A DNA stretch of 64,000 nt from Mesostigma viride (Eukaryota; Streptophyta; Mesostigmatophyceae; Mesostigmatales; Mesostigmataceae), in the NCBI GenBank assembly GCA_009746045.1, contig RPFO01000333.1, positions 2,037,464 to 2,101,463 on the forward strand. The letters are read 5' to 3'. The notes below the pieces were generated by a model that made no database searches, had not been told where the DNA came from, and saw only the letters and a program-made list of their open reading frames with translations. The position numbers and the translations under genes were made by a program. This document shows positions 13,653 through 24,181 of this stretch, piece after piece. The stretch's first letter is position 1; every line of letters begins with the position of its first letter.

Positions 13653-14183
13653 AGGCACGTTTCCCTCATCAGCAGGCTCACCGTCGCTTAGCACCGGATT
13701 GCCCACAATGATCCTGCTCAGGCATGTCCTCCACGCCATCGCCCTGCTTTTGCAGATGTTCCTCCTCTTCTGGGTCAGAATCTGATGCCCGCGCGGCCAG
13801 GGATCACTTGCCTTTCTTCTTGCCCACAGCGATCCTCTGGCGCCGGGCGGGCATAATATTGGCAGCTTTCTTGGCTCGTGAGCGCTTGCGCTTCTTCACG
13901 GGAGACTCCTCGATGTCCTCCTCCTCATCCTCGCCGGCATCCTCCTCCTCCTCCTCGTATTCCTCCTCAGACCCAGCGTCCGACTGCTCCGGCACCTCCT
14001 CCGCCTAGCTCAGGGGTCGCCTCCCACGACTCTGCCGGGCCAGGAATTTCATCACCACCATCCCCCACATCGTCAGCAGCCACCAGATACTCAAAAACCT
14101 GGTCCTTCGATCGTGATCGAGTGGGAGCGGCCTTTTATCGCCATCGAACAAGCAAAATGCCTGCGATTTGTCTCGTGTCACCC

Positions 14184-17180
14184 TGTCGCGTTTGCGTGCC
14201 ATATCATCCTGGACTGGTCATTACCGCTACTTGGAATGCATCCACTATCAGCAGTAATCATGTGTGAGATATGCCACCTCTTTCCACCACTAGGCCGGTA
14301 GGCCTGACTCCTAACAAGGTTGTTCGTTCAGTTACAGATGATGATGTGTGGGCTCTGCCCCACTGGCAGCCACCCGTTGCAAGAGCAGTTCCTACCGACC
14401 TTTATGACATAACGCTTAACAAGATTTTGTTATTCACAAATAAAATTGAGAATACATTTTAGCCGAAACCAATGTTCATCAACAAGAAAGACTGGCTAAT
14501 TCCAGCCCCTGGCCTGCCTAGCTTCGAGCAAACAAGTCCGGCATGTCCAATACCATGAACATCCGCTACCCGCTCTCCTTACGGAAGTTGGCCTTGTCCG
14601 GATGTATGCCAACACCCAGCCAACCGCTCTCACCCTAAGCTACCGACAGTGCCCAGGCGAATCTACCATACTGGTAGTCCCTGCGACGACTGTCCTCGAG
14701 ACAAATCCAAAAAGGCTTAACTTGTATGCCTATCTCGCCTCGACCCATGAAAACAATCTCGCAACCATCACGGAGGTTGCGGCCGGATTGTTCTACTAGT
14801 TAATCACATGAAGACAACTGCGTCGTTGTGAAGTGAAAACTGAACGAACAACGACCACAATGGCCGACTGTTCATCCTTTTAACCTGCGCAAGCTAACCT
14901 TTCCAACGTGACATCAGCCAGTGACGACCAAAATACGCTGAACAAGGTGCCGCAAATCTAGCATGCGCTTTTTAACGTTAGATCAGGTGCTTGCCTGACA
15001 CAAACCAAATCTCATGAACAAATCTGTCCAAGCACAAGCTAAACAACTTGTAGATATTTTGCAACACTAAAAAGCGCTGCCGCAATCAGAAATTAACCAG
15101 GCTAAATTGCCGGCCATCTCAGGCACCGCTGCTCAAAGCGTGCTGACCGTTCGCGACGTTTCACGTGTAGCCCTGGTCGTTCTCCACAAAGTCTGGTGTC
15201 CCTCGTTGTAGTCCTGGCAGAGCACGTGATCACTGGCCCGGCAGCCAGCCCAACATGCCTGGCCTGCCTTAGTGGCGCGCGCCAGCGCCTGGACTGCCCT
15301 GGTGACGACCGGTAGCCCAAATCCCCCCTTAGCCCACTGCCGCAAATGCGAACGCACTCGCACTTGGACGAATTCAGAAGATCCGCCGACGATTCAGTGG
15401 ACGCGTGATTACAACTGAGATCCGCGGCGTCAGTACCGGGCCGCGGTATAGCAACCCGCACAAGGCTGCGGACGTCAGAATTACGCTAAAATCTGAATTG
15501 CGGACGTGATAGATCACGGACGCGACAGCTGTCGCGTTTGCGTGCCATATCATCCTGGACTGGTCATTACCGCTACTTGGAATGCATCCACTATCAGCAG
15601 TAATCATGTGTGAGATATGCCACCTCCCCCCCCACTATTTAGCTCACAACAACGTGAGAGCAAAAAGTGAAAGAAAGGCAGCTCACACAAAAGAAGGAAG
15701 CCCAAAGAGGGCGTCATTCCAGGCAGCAGCAAAAAAAAGAAAAAAAAATCCAGCTGCTCAAAGATGCTTTTCCAGGATCAGCAACAACCTTAACATGCAT
15801 GCTTTTAAAGGCTTAGCAATAACCCCTGACATGCATGCTTTTAAAGGCTTAGCAATAACCCCTTCAATGGCTTTTTACAGGGAAAAGCCTAACCTCTTCA
15901 GATGCTTTTGATCAAAGGCTAAGCAATAACCTCTTTCCACCACTAGGCCGGTAGGCCTGACTCCTAACAAGGTTGTTCGTTCAGTTACAGATGATGTGTG
16001 GGCTCTGCCCCACTGGCAGCCACCCGTTGCAAGAGCAGTTCCTACCGACCTTTATGACATAACGCTTAACAAGATTTGTTATTCACAAATAAAATTGAGA
16101 ATACATTTTAGCCAAAACCAATGTTCATCAACAAGAAAGACTGGCTTATTCCAGCCCCTGGCCTGCCTAGCTTCGAGCAAACAAGTCCGGCATGTCCAAT
16201 ACCGTGAACATCCGCTACCCGCTCTCCTTATACGGAAGTTGGCCTTGTCCGGATGTATGCCAACACCCAGCCAACCGCTCTCACCCTAAGCTACCGACAG
16301 TGCCCAGGCGAATCTACCATACTGGTAGTCCCTGCGACGACTGTCCTCGAGACAAATCCAAAAAGGCTTAACTTGTATGCCTATCTCGCCTCGACCCATG
16401 AAAACAATCTCGCAACCATCACGGAGGTTGCGGCCGGATTGTTCTACTAGTTAATCACATGAAGACAACTGCGTCGTTGTGAAGTGAAAACTGAACGAAC
16501 AACGACCACAATGGCCGACTGTTCATCCTTTTAACCTGCGCAAGCTAACCTTTCCAACGTGACATCAGCCAGTGACGACCAAAATACGCTGAACAAGGTG
16601 CCGCAAATCTAGCATGCGCTTTTTAACGTTAGATCAGGTGCTTGCCTGACACAAACCAAATCTCATGAACAAATCTGTCCAAGCACAAGCTAAACAACTT
16701 GTAGATATTTTGCAACACTAAAAAGCGCTGCCGCAATCAGAAATTAACCAGGCTAAATTGCCGGCCATCTCAGGCACCGCTGCTCAAAGCGTGCTGACCG
16801 TTCGCGACGTTTCACGTGTAGCCCTGGTCGTTCTCCACAAAGTCTGGTGTCCCTCGTTGTAGTCCTGGCAGAGCACGTGATCACTGGCCCGGCAGCCAGC
16901 CCAACATGCCTGGCCTGCCTTAGTGGCGCGCGCCAGCGCCTGGACTGCCCTGGTGACGACCGGTAGCCCAAATCCCCCCTTAGCCCACTGCCGCAAATGC
17001 GAACGCACTCGCACTTGGACGAATTCAGAAGATCCGCCGACGATTCAGTGGACGCGTGATTACAACTGAGATCCGCGGCGTCAGTACCGGGCCGCGGTAT
17101 AGCAACCCGCACAAGGCTGCGGACGTCAGAATTACGCTAAAATCTGAATTGCGGACGTGATAGATCACGGACGCGACAAC
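14184..17180. repeat. 1.25-kb direct duplication with 0.3-kb insert
   Basis: A short unit (about 14184-14278) and the following 1.25 kb (14279-15527) are repeated as 15528-15627 and about 15929-17180, with almost no differences. The near-identity implies a recent duplication. Peptides in both copies are identical (for example at 14602-14799 and 16253-16450), but they show no known domain and are probably non-coding. The short unit contains the transposase start codon at 14202. The second set is split by the insert at 15628-15927. Confidence 0.75.
15628..15927. mobile_element. 0.3-kb insertion in the duplicated unit
   Basis: Present only in the second duplicate, bordered by ACCTC on both sides (15623-15627 and near 15929), which fits a 5-bp target duplication. 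Inside, a segment with CATGCATGCTTTTAAAGGC is repeated twice near 15797 and 15832 along with further diverged copies, next to an A-rich run near 15730-15750. No gene seen. Confidence 0.45.
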
Positions 17181-18060
17181 CCGCGTTACTGTCCCTCCGG
17201 TATGCACACATTCGCATATTTTTCACCATATATATTTATCGGCTGCCCAGTCAGCCCCGAACCGGGACCGCAGGAACACTAACTCTAAGGCCCCTAATGA
17301 ACCGCCCTACGGCTGCCATGGTCGTGGGCGCGGCAGCCATGCACAGCCTGTCACACAATAAAATCACGTGAATTTTGCGTCGTACGTCGGTACCAACTGC
17401 ACCCAAAACAACCTGTACCCCCCCCCCTTTGACGGTCCAGAACATGGGTTATTGTCAAAAGTATGCAACCCCATATATACCATGCTTTAATGCCTTCTTG
17501 GTCGTCAGTGCCAGACAAGTCATCGCCTATCACATTTCCATTTTATCCTCATGGCCGGGCAGTCTGCGCCAGCCCAATTAAGCATCCAGATTAGGTACCT
17601 ACGGGATGTCCGCTGATGCGTTTGCTGGGAATGCGGACGCGTTTATAGGTAATCTTTGAACGCAGCATCAACTGCCAACTGGTAATCATATAAAGGATGC
17701 ATGCATGATGCGGCTATGGCGACCTATATGCCTGTAAAGCAATGGTATGTGTGCTCAAGATATAAGGGTCCCGGCCACTGGAATCCGGTCAGGACGTGAA
17801 CGAGCCAGATACGGCAATGTGTTTGCGTGTCTTTTGCAGCGGAATACGTCTCCCATGCATTATAATATTTGACGAGATTTTAGTGCACCTTTCAGCAAGC
17901 TTCCATGCCTGCTGTAAAGAGCGGTATTAGCCCTGAAAGTGACCAGTTTATGGCATTTCTTTGGAGCATATCATTTCGTTAATGCAGGTAAACAACATGT
18001 TTGTATTCCAGCACCTTTGGCAATCTTTTATAGCTTGTTATAATGCATTCTTGTATTGTT
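17181..18060. other. piggyBac-like element interior, right part
   Basis: No gene recognised. Part of it (about 17290-17490) resembles the MITE right region (31340-31480), for example the shared GTATGC-AACCC and TACCATGCT segments, so it seems to be diverged element interior. Confidence 0.45.
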
Positions 18061-18071
18061 TGTCATAGATG

Positions 18072-20046
18072 AATTGAATTGAATTGAATTGTAACATAAC
18101 TCCGTTGGGAGTATATGTAGCACATAGCCCAGAGAAGGGGCATATGGCCTATCATACATTCTAAGCTACTTCCTGCAAGGGTGGGAATGTAAACAACACT
18201 TGCTCTAGGTGCACTAGGGCACCTGCACCACCCAGAGTTTCAGGCAACACCCAGCGAAGGGGAGCCTGTCATAGGTGGGGAAGATCATCATGGCTATACA
18301 AGAGCTAGGACATGGCTTCTCTACAGAGAGCATCTCTCTGCATGGCATAGCATGGCGAAATTCTTAATGCAACATCCATGGGGGTCCCGTTATAGGCAGG
18401 GCTTGGCTAAATCCTGTAGACAACATCCATGGGGGCCATTATGGGCGCACATGCGCGTGGGCCACATGCTAGGCTAAGCCTGACTAATCTACACTACTGG
18501 TATGAATTCCCTAGTCTGGGGTGGCAGGAGGGGGCTGCCAGGGCTTGTGGTCAACGTGGATGACCGCCCCCCTCCAGTATACCGGCTTCCCCCCTGCGCT
18601 GTGCCGGAGCTGAAGGTAGGCCGGCCATAGCTCGCGTCGCCGCTGTTGCTGGGCCAGGGTCAAGTCGTCGTCCAGCGTGAAGCGAGTCCTCGAGAGCTTC
18701 TTGCGGCATTTAAGGAACGACAGCTTGTCCGCCATGTACTTAAAGGTGAGGAGCACGGGTGCCGGGCCAGCCTTCCCCCGCGCGCGGGGGAGGCGGACAG
18801 CCGACATGTCCAGCTCACCAGTGAGTAGCATGGGGGCAAGAATGTCGCGCTTAAATGCCTCAAGAAGGGTCGTGGAGGTCTCACCTGCCGGCTGGTCGAA
18901 GTGCTTGACGATGACATTGTGGCTGCGCCGGGCGATGTCGGTTTCCTCGCGAAGGTCGAGGGCTTGTTGCTTGAGTTGTGCCGAGATGGTGGAGGTGGTG
19001 GAGGTGGTGTGCTGCTTAAGCAAGTCCGCCCAGGTGGAGGGAGCATCGCCGGCCGGGCCAGCAGACGCCGGCTGGGCGGCGATGTCCTTCACCGCCTGGG
19101 CGGTGAGGCCGGCGGTGTCATGCAAGCTCTCAAGGGCGTTGGCGGTGGCTTGAAGGCGTTGGTCGAGGTCGAGGAGCTGGGCTTTGATGTCGGCAGTGGA
19201 GGCGGAAATGGCAGTGGAGGTGGAGGCGGCAGCGGCGGAAATGTGAGGAAGTTCAGCAGCCAGCGTGCCACCCATTGCTGCGACGTCAGCAGCAAGGGGG
19301 GTCACGTGCTGCTGAAAGGCTTCCGTGAGGATGGAACGGAGGGTGGGGGCGGAGATGGATGGAGCCCAGATCTCGTCGTCAGAGCGCTCGAGAAGGGAGT
19401 TGAGGATGGTGTGCTGGAGCTGGGGGCGGGGGCAGCCAAGCAGGGCGCCGTGGGTTTGCCAGCGGCTGCCGTTGCTGCCGATGAGGCGACCTTGGTCGTA
19501 AAGATGGAGGCACAGGTCGTAAAGCGAGGCGTAGTCCCCGTAGAAGATGCAGTCCATAGCATCGTAAGGAGACAGGTTGTTCCAGTCGTGATCATCGACC
19601 TTGAAAGGGTGGGGCCGAAAGCGCGGTTCCGAGGGGCGGGACCATCCTGTTTTGTCGGCTGGGCGGGTGCGTTTCGGGTCAGGCGATGCCGATGGCGAGG
19701 CATTAAGCCCGGGAGGTTGCTGGGTGGCCACCAGTGCACGACTAGTGTCACCGCTGTCTACCGGACCTGATGGCGAAGCTGCAGCCGCAGCTGCCGCATT
19801 TTCATGGGCGAGCGCATCCGCCAAACTGCGTTGCGTCAAAGGACGTTTGCTCGTCATATATTGCGTGTTAGATTCGGAAAATTATATCAGCATGTGCGTC
19901 TTAGAAAGACGAAGCGATAGTGATATTCACAGCTGAATTTGGGGCTCAAACGTGAAAGTTATGAGCTCCGCCGTCAGCCATGGCTACCTCGTGGCTCGTG
20001 GCTCGTGGCTCGTTTGCACCTGCATGGCATAGCATGGATGGATGGA
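18072..20046 (-). mobile_element. Half-LINE H1, full length
   Basis: Complete non-LTR-like element on the minus strand. The 5' leader has tandem GAGCCAC units near 20010 and the GCTCATAACTTTCACGTTTG segment. A single ORF (19857-18511) follows, then a 3' region ending in the ACTCCCAACGGAGT hairpin and a GAATT tail at 18072-18090. Perfect 11-bp target-site duplications TGTCATAGATG lie at 18061-18071 and 20047-20057. There is no reverse transcriptase or endonuclease, so movement needs an enzyme from another element. Confidence 0.9.
18511..19857 (-). CDS. Half-LINE ORF1-type protein, intact (448 aa)
   Basis: The only uninterrupted copy of this protein in the window. The N-terminal 60 residues are low-complexity Ala/Ser/Pro with a conserved MTSKRPLTQRSLADAL start and an EPKR-type SPDPKRTRP motif. 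Residues about 65-165 are a variable module (DHDWNNLSPYDAMDCIFYGD). After EAFQQHVTPLAADVAAMGGT comes a Ser/Thr/Ala-rich stretch with heptad-like spacing, possibly a coiled coil, with KAQLLDLDQRLQATANALE. The C-terminal part has RLPRARGKAGPAPVLLTFK, then TLDDDLTLAQQQRRRELWPA and VYWRGAVIHV. This layout resembles LINE ORF1 RNA-binding proteins (N-terminal tail, coiled coil, RRM-like part, C-terminal domain). That is inference from order and composition, with no database match. ATG at 19857 follows a conserved GCAATATA leader end. Confidence 0.8.
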   Translation of the reverse strand: MTSKRPLTQRSLADALAHENAAAAAAASPSGPVDSGDTSRALVATQQPPGLNASPSASPDPKRTRPADKTGWSRPSEPRFRPHPFKVDDHDWNNLSPYDAMDCIFYGDYASLYDLCLHLYDQGRLIGSNGSRWQTHGALLGCPRPQLQHTILNSLLERSDDEIWAPSISAPTLRSILTEAFQQHVTPLAADVAAMGGTLAAELPHISAAAASTSTAISASTADIKAQLLDLDQRLQATANALESLHDTAGLTAQAVKDIAAQPASAGPAGDAPSTWADLLKQHTTSTTSTISAQLKQQALDLREETDIARRSHNVIVKHFDQPAGETSTTLLEAFKRDILAPMLLTGELDMSAVRLPRARGKAGPAPVLLTFKYMADKLSFLKCRKKLSRTRFTLDDDLTLAQQQRRRELWPAYLQLRHSAGGKPVYWRGAVIHVDHKPWQPPPATPD

Positions 20047-20057
20047 TGTCATAGATG

Positions 20058-20605
20058 GAGCCCTGTTTACGCGCGCGTACCCCACACACGTATATATGAG
20101 CACCTTATATAGGTCTAATGGGTTATACGGGTGGTCTGACCCCAGGAAACCACCATTGGACTATCCAACTAAGTTGTCCAATGTTGATATTGAGATTCCC
20201 TACCCTACCTGGAAAGTAAGGGGGGGGTAGACTTTTCCTTGGGGAAAAAAGATCGTCTTTTGGCCAACTTTGAGTAGAGCTATCATCCAAATGCTTTGAT
20301 AAAGCCGTGGTATTATTGCATATTCTGAAAGACCTTGAAGTGTAGATACTCCTAGCATCTTGGTTGGGGGTATTTGGAGTTGTGGCCTGTGAGTTATGAT
20401 TTTTTTCATTTTCAGGGGTATGAAAGTGCCAAAAATGGGTCAGCGGACTAAGGGTTTTAAAGTATTTTATAAACTTTCGATCTTCTCAGCTAAACTTTTC
20501 CTAATTCTCAATAGTTTTTGTGGCATTTGGCCGCCCGAGAAGGGGCCGATGCATCGGCTGGAACTCGATTTTTGGCGGAGAATCCGCCGCGAGACCATTT
20601 AGGGG
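20058..20605 (-). repeat. Right end of piggyBac-like element
   Basis: About 20455-20605 matches the MITE right end (31490-31632), including CTTTCGATCTTCTCAGC, CCTAATTCTCAATAG, a GCCGATGCATCGGC palindrome and the terminal GACCATTTAGGGG before TTAA at 20606-20609. The first part has no recognisable content. Confidence 0.7.
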
Positions 20606-20656
20606 TTAAAAAGCTGGTTGGTTGGTGCGAGCTAAGTGCCCTACTAGCTGCAGGCG

Positions 20657-20745
20657 CCGCTGATGACCAGTGCCGGTGATATATATAATGGCATGCCGAG
20701 GTACATGCAAGTCCTCACTGCGGACATGGGCAGCGTATAGTAGCC
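20657..20745 (-). pseudogene. LINE-A fragment, reverse, about 90 bp
   Basis: Reverse complement of the LINE-A stretch coding for the region around GYAAHV and the following GMP-ITSTI residues (compare 24705-24780 and 41265-41330). It abuts LINE-B at about 20755. Confidence 0.6.
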
Positions 20746-20759
20746 TACACTAAAAAAAT

Positions 20760-21333
<574 letters not shown>

Positions 21334-21335
21334 CA

Positions 21336-21505
21336 CGACAGGAAGAAAGGGCAGAGACCCCCTTTTTCCTAGCTTCATGCCAGAGGCATGCCACAGCAGC
21401 AACCGGACACGATAGACCGGACAATCCGGCAAATTCTGTGGGTGCAATAAGCTCCCGCGTGAGCATATATCATATGGCAAAGAGCGTGGGCAAGCCACAT
21501 CAATC
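21336..21505 (-). mobile_element. SINE-A fragment, reverse orientation
   Basis: Matches the copy at 5391-5645 from the CTGCCCTTTCTTC segment to GTGGGCTTGCCC, but lacks the 3' hairpin and TTAA tail, which are replaced by the adjoining TTAC array. Confidence 0.6.
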
Positions 21506-21600
21506 CGAAAAGCAATTTTTGTCCCCTTGAAATTATCAGTCCTGGGATAGAATAGTGGTCAGTTTGGCCTCAAATTCAAATGGCACCAAGGGGCACCCAC

Positions 21601-24180
21601 TGACCCACCCACCCACCCACCCACCCACCCACCCACCCACCCACCCACCCACCCACCCACCCACCCACCCACCCACCCACCCACCCACCCACCCACCCAC
21701 CCACCCACCCACCCACCCACCCACCCACCCACCCACCCACCCACCCACCCCACCCACCCACCCACCCACCCACCCACCCACCCACCCACCCACCCACCAC
21801 CCACCCACCACCCACCCACCCACCCACCCACCCACCCACCCACCCACCCACCCACCCACCCACCACCCACCCACCCACCCACCCACCCACCCACCCACCC
21901 ACCCACCCACCCACCCACCCACCCACCCACCCACCCACCCACCCACCCACCCACCCACCCACCCACCCACCCACCCACCCACCCACCCACCCACCCACCC
22001 ACCCACCCACCCACCCACCCACCCACCCACCCACCCACCCACCCACCCACCCACCCACCCACCCACCCACCCACCCACCACCACCCACCCACCCACCCAC
22101 CCACCCACCCACCCACCCACCACCCACCCACCCACCCACCCACCCACCCACCCACCCACCCACCCACCCACCCACCCACCCACCACCCACCCACCCACCC
22201 ACCCACCCACCCACCCACCCACCCACCCACCCACCCACCCACCCACCCACCCACCCACCCACCCACCCACCCACCCACCCACCCACCCACCCACCCACCC
22301 ACCCACCCACCCACCCACCCACCCACCCACCCACCCACCCACCCACCCACCCACCCACCCACCCACCCACCCACCCACCCACGGGTCCACCCACCCACCC
22401 ACCCATGCACCCACCCACCCACCCACCCACCCACCCACCCACCCACCCACCCACCCACCCACCCACCCACGGTCCACCCACCCACCCACCCACCCACCCA
22501 CCCACCCACCCACCCACCCACCCACCCACCCACCCACCCACCCACCCACCCACCCACGGTCCACCCACCCACCCACCACCCACCCACCCACCCACCCACC
22601 CACCCCACCCACCCACCCACCCACCCACCCACCCACCACCCACCCACCCACCCACCCACCCACCCACCCACCCACCCACCCACCCACCCACCCACCCACC
22701 CACCCACCCACCCACCCACCCACCCACCCACCCACCCACCCACCCACCCACCCACCCACCCACCCACCCACCCACCCACCCACCCACCCACCCACCCACC
22801 CACCCACCCACCCACCCACCCACCCACCCACCCACCCACCCACCCACCCACCCACCCACCCACCCACCTGCACCCACCCACCCACGTACCCACCCACCCA
22901 CGTACCCACCCACCCACCCACCCACCCACCCACCCACCCACCCACCCACCCACCCACCCACCCACCCACCCACCCACCCACCCACCCACCCACCCACCCA
23001 CCCACCCACCCACCCACCCACCCACCCACCCACCCACCCACCCACCCACCCACCCACCCACCCACCCACCCACCCACCCACCCACCCACCCACCCACCCA
23101 CCCACCCACCCACCCACCCACCCACCCACCCACCCACCCACCCACCCACCCACCCACCCACCCACCCACCCACCCACCCACCCACCCACCCACCCACCCA
23201 CCCACCCACCCACCCACCCACCCACCCACCCACCCACCCACCCACCCACCCACCCACCCACCCACCCACCCACCCACCCACCCACCCACCCACCCACCCA
23301 CCCACCCACCCACCCACCCACCCACCCACCCACCCACCCACCCACCCACCCACCCACCCACCCACCCACCCACCCACCCACCCACCCACCCACCCACCCA
23401 CCCACCCACCCACCCACCCACCCACCCACCCACCCACCCACCCACCCACCCACCCACCCACCCACCCACGGGTCCACCCACCCACCCACCCATGCACCCA
23501 CCCACCCACCCACCCACCCACCCACCCACCCACCCACCCACCCACCCACCCACCCACGGTCCACCCACCCACCCACCCACCCACCCACCCACCCACCCAC
23601 CCACCCACCCACCCACCCACCCACCCACCCACCCACCCACCCACCCACCCACCCACCCACCCACCCACCCACCCACCCACCCACCCACCCACCCACCCAC
23701 CCACCCACCCACCCACCCACCCACCCACCCACCCACCCACCCACCCACCCACCCACCCACCCACCCACCCACCCACCCACCCACCCACCCACCCACCCAC
23801 CCACCCACCCACCCACCCACCCACCCACCCACCCACCCACCCACCCACACCCACCCACCCACGTACCCACCCACCCACGTACCCACCCACCCACCCACCC
23901 ACCCACCCACCCACCCACCCACCCACCCACCCACCCACCCACCCACCCACCCACCCACCCACCCACCCACCCACCCACCCACCCACCCACCCACCCACCC
24001 ACCCACCCACCCACCCACCCACCCACCCACCCACCCACCCACCCACCCACCCACCCACCCACCCACCCACCCACCCACCCACCCACCCACCCACCCACCC
24101 ACCCACCCACCCACCCACCCACCCACCCACCCACCCACCCACCCACCCACCCACCCACCCACCAAACCCACCCACCCACC
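21601..24180. repeat. (CCCA)n array, 2.6 kb
   Basis: Tetranucleotide array of CCCA (GGGT on the other strand), interrupted by single-base slips and by marker variants ACGGGTCC, ATGCACC, ACGGTCC, CTGCACC and ACGTACC. The marker series at 22381-22900 recurs at 23468-23880, so part of the array is a large-scale duplication. The long Thr-His-Pro-Pro and Trp-Val-Gly-Gly frames are artefacts. The G-rich strand can in principle form G-quadruplexes. It abuts LINE-A at 24182. Confidence 0.95.
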
Positions 24181-24181
24181 G

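Larger units (their letters stand above)
9450..14202 (-). pseudogene. piggyBac-type transposase, broken by insertions
   Basis: Minus-strand coding remnants appear in the order of a DDE_Tnp_1_7 (piggyBac) transposase. The start is MARKRDRVTRDK at 14202, followed by a strongly acidic stretch and a basic KKRKRSRAKKA nuclear-signal-like segment (13995-13805). WIEETNRYANI lies near 11150-11117 and MPFKRFQQITRFLHF near 10790-10728. IDERCVG carries the first catalytic Asp at 10588-10590. MDRWYTS carries the second Asp at 10337-10339. NVVGTVVPNGRGIP lies near 10280, and AVDLFDQLAAEY carries the third Asp at 9959-9961. A C-terminal cysteine-rich segment (CAVCA, then CPEC, LC and CF..FH) lies at about 9630-9500. 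The pieces lie in several frames with stops. Element X (11365-13652) and a LINE-B tail (10870-10999) interrupt it. Family assignment rests on the motif order; exact joins and introns are not resolved. Confidence 0.75.
7996..20605. mobile_element. Old piggyBac-like transposon with nested insertions (inferred span)
   Basis: The left end CCCCTAAATGGTC (7996-8008) follows TTAA at 7992-7995, and the inverted GACCATTTAGGGG (20593-20605) precedes TTAA at 20606-20609. Both subterminal regions match the two ends of the TTAA MITEs at 11691 and 27964: 7996-8400 resembles 27964-28330, and 20455-20605 resembles 31490-31632. The interior holds a broken piggyBac transposase on the minus strand. The pair of ends shares a TIR variant that differs from the MITE version (CCCCTCATTGGTC). 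Treating both ends as one element is an inference; they could be two partial copies. Confidence 0.6.

Noticed and set aside
14184-17180. LTR retrotransposon with 1.25-kb LTRs
   Set aside because: Only about 400 bp lie between the repeats, with no gag, pol, primer-binding site or TG...CA ends; a tandem duplication with a small insert explains it better.
18901-19770. 289-codon plus-strand Gly-rich frame
   Set aside because: Antisense shadow of the H1 coding region; the same shadow appears opposite H2, H3 and H4.
21601-24180. Telomeric or subtelomeric tract
   Set aside because: CCCA/GGGT is not a known green-lineage telomere repeat (TTTAGGG or TTTTAGGG), the array is interrupted, and it is flanked by LINE sequence on both sides.
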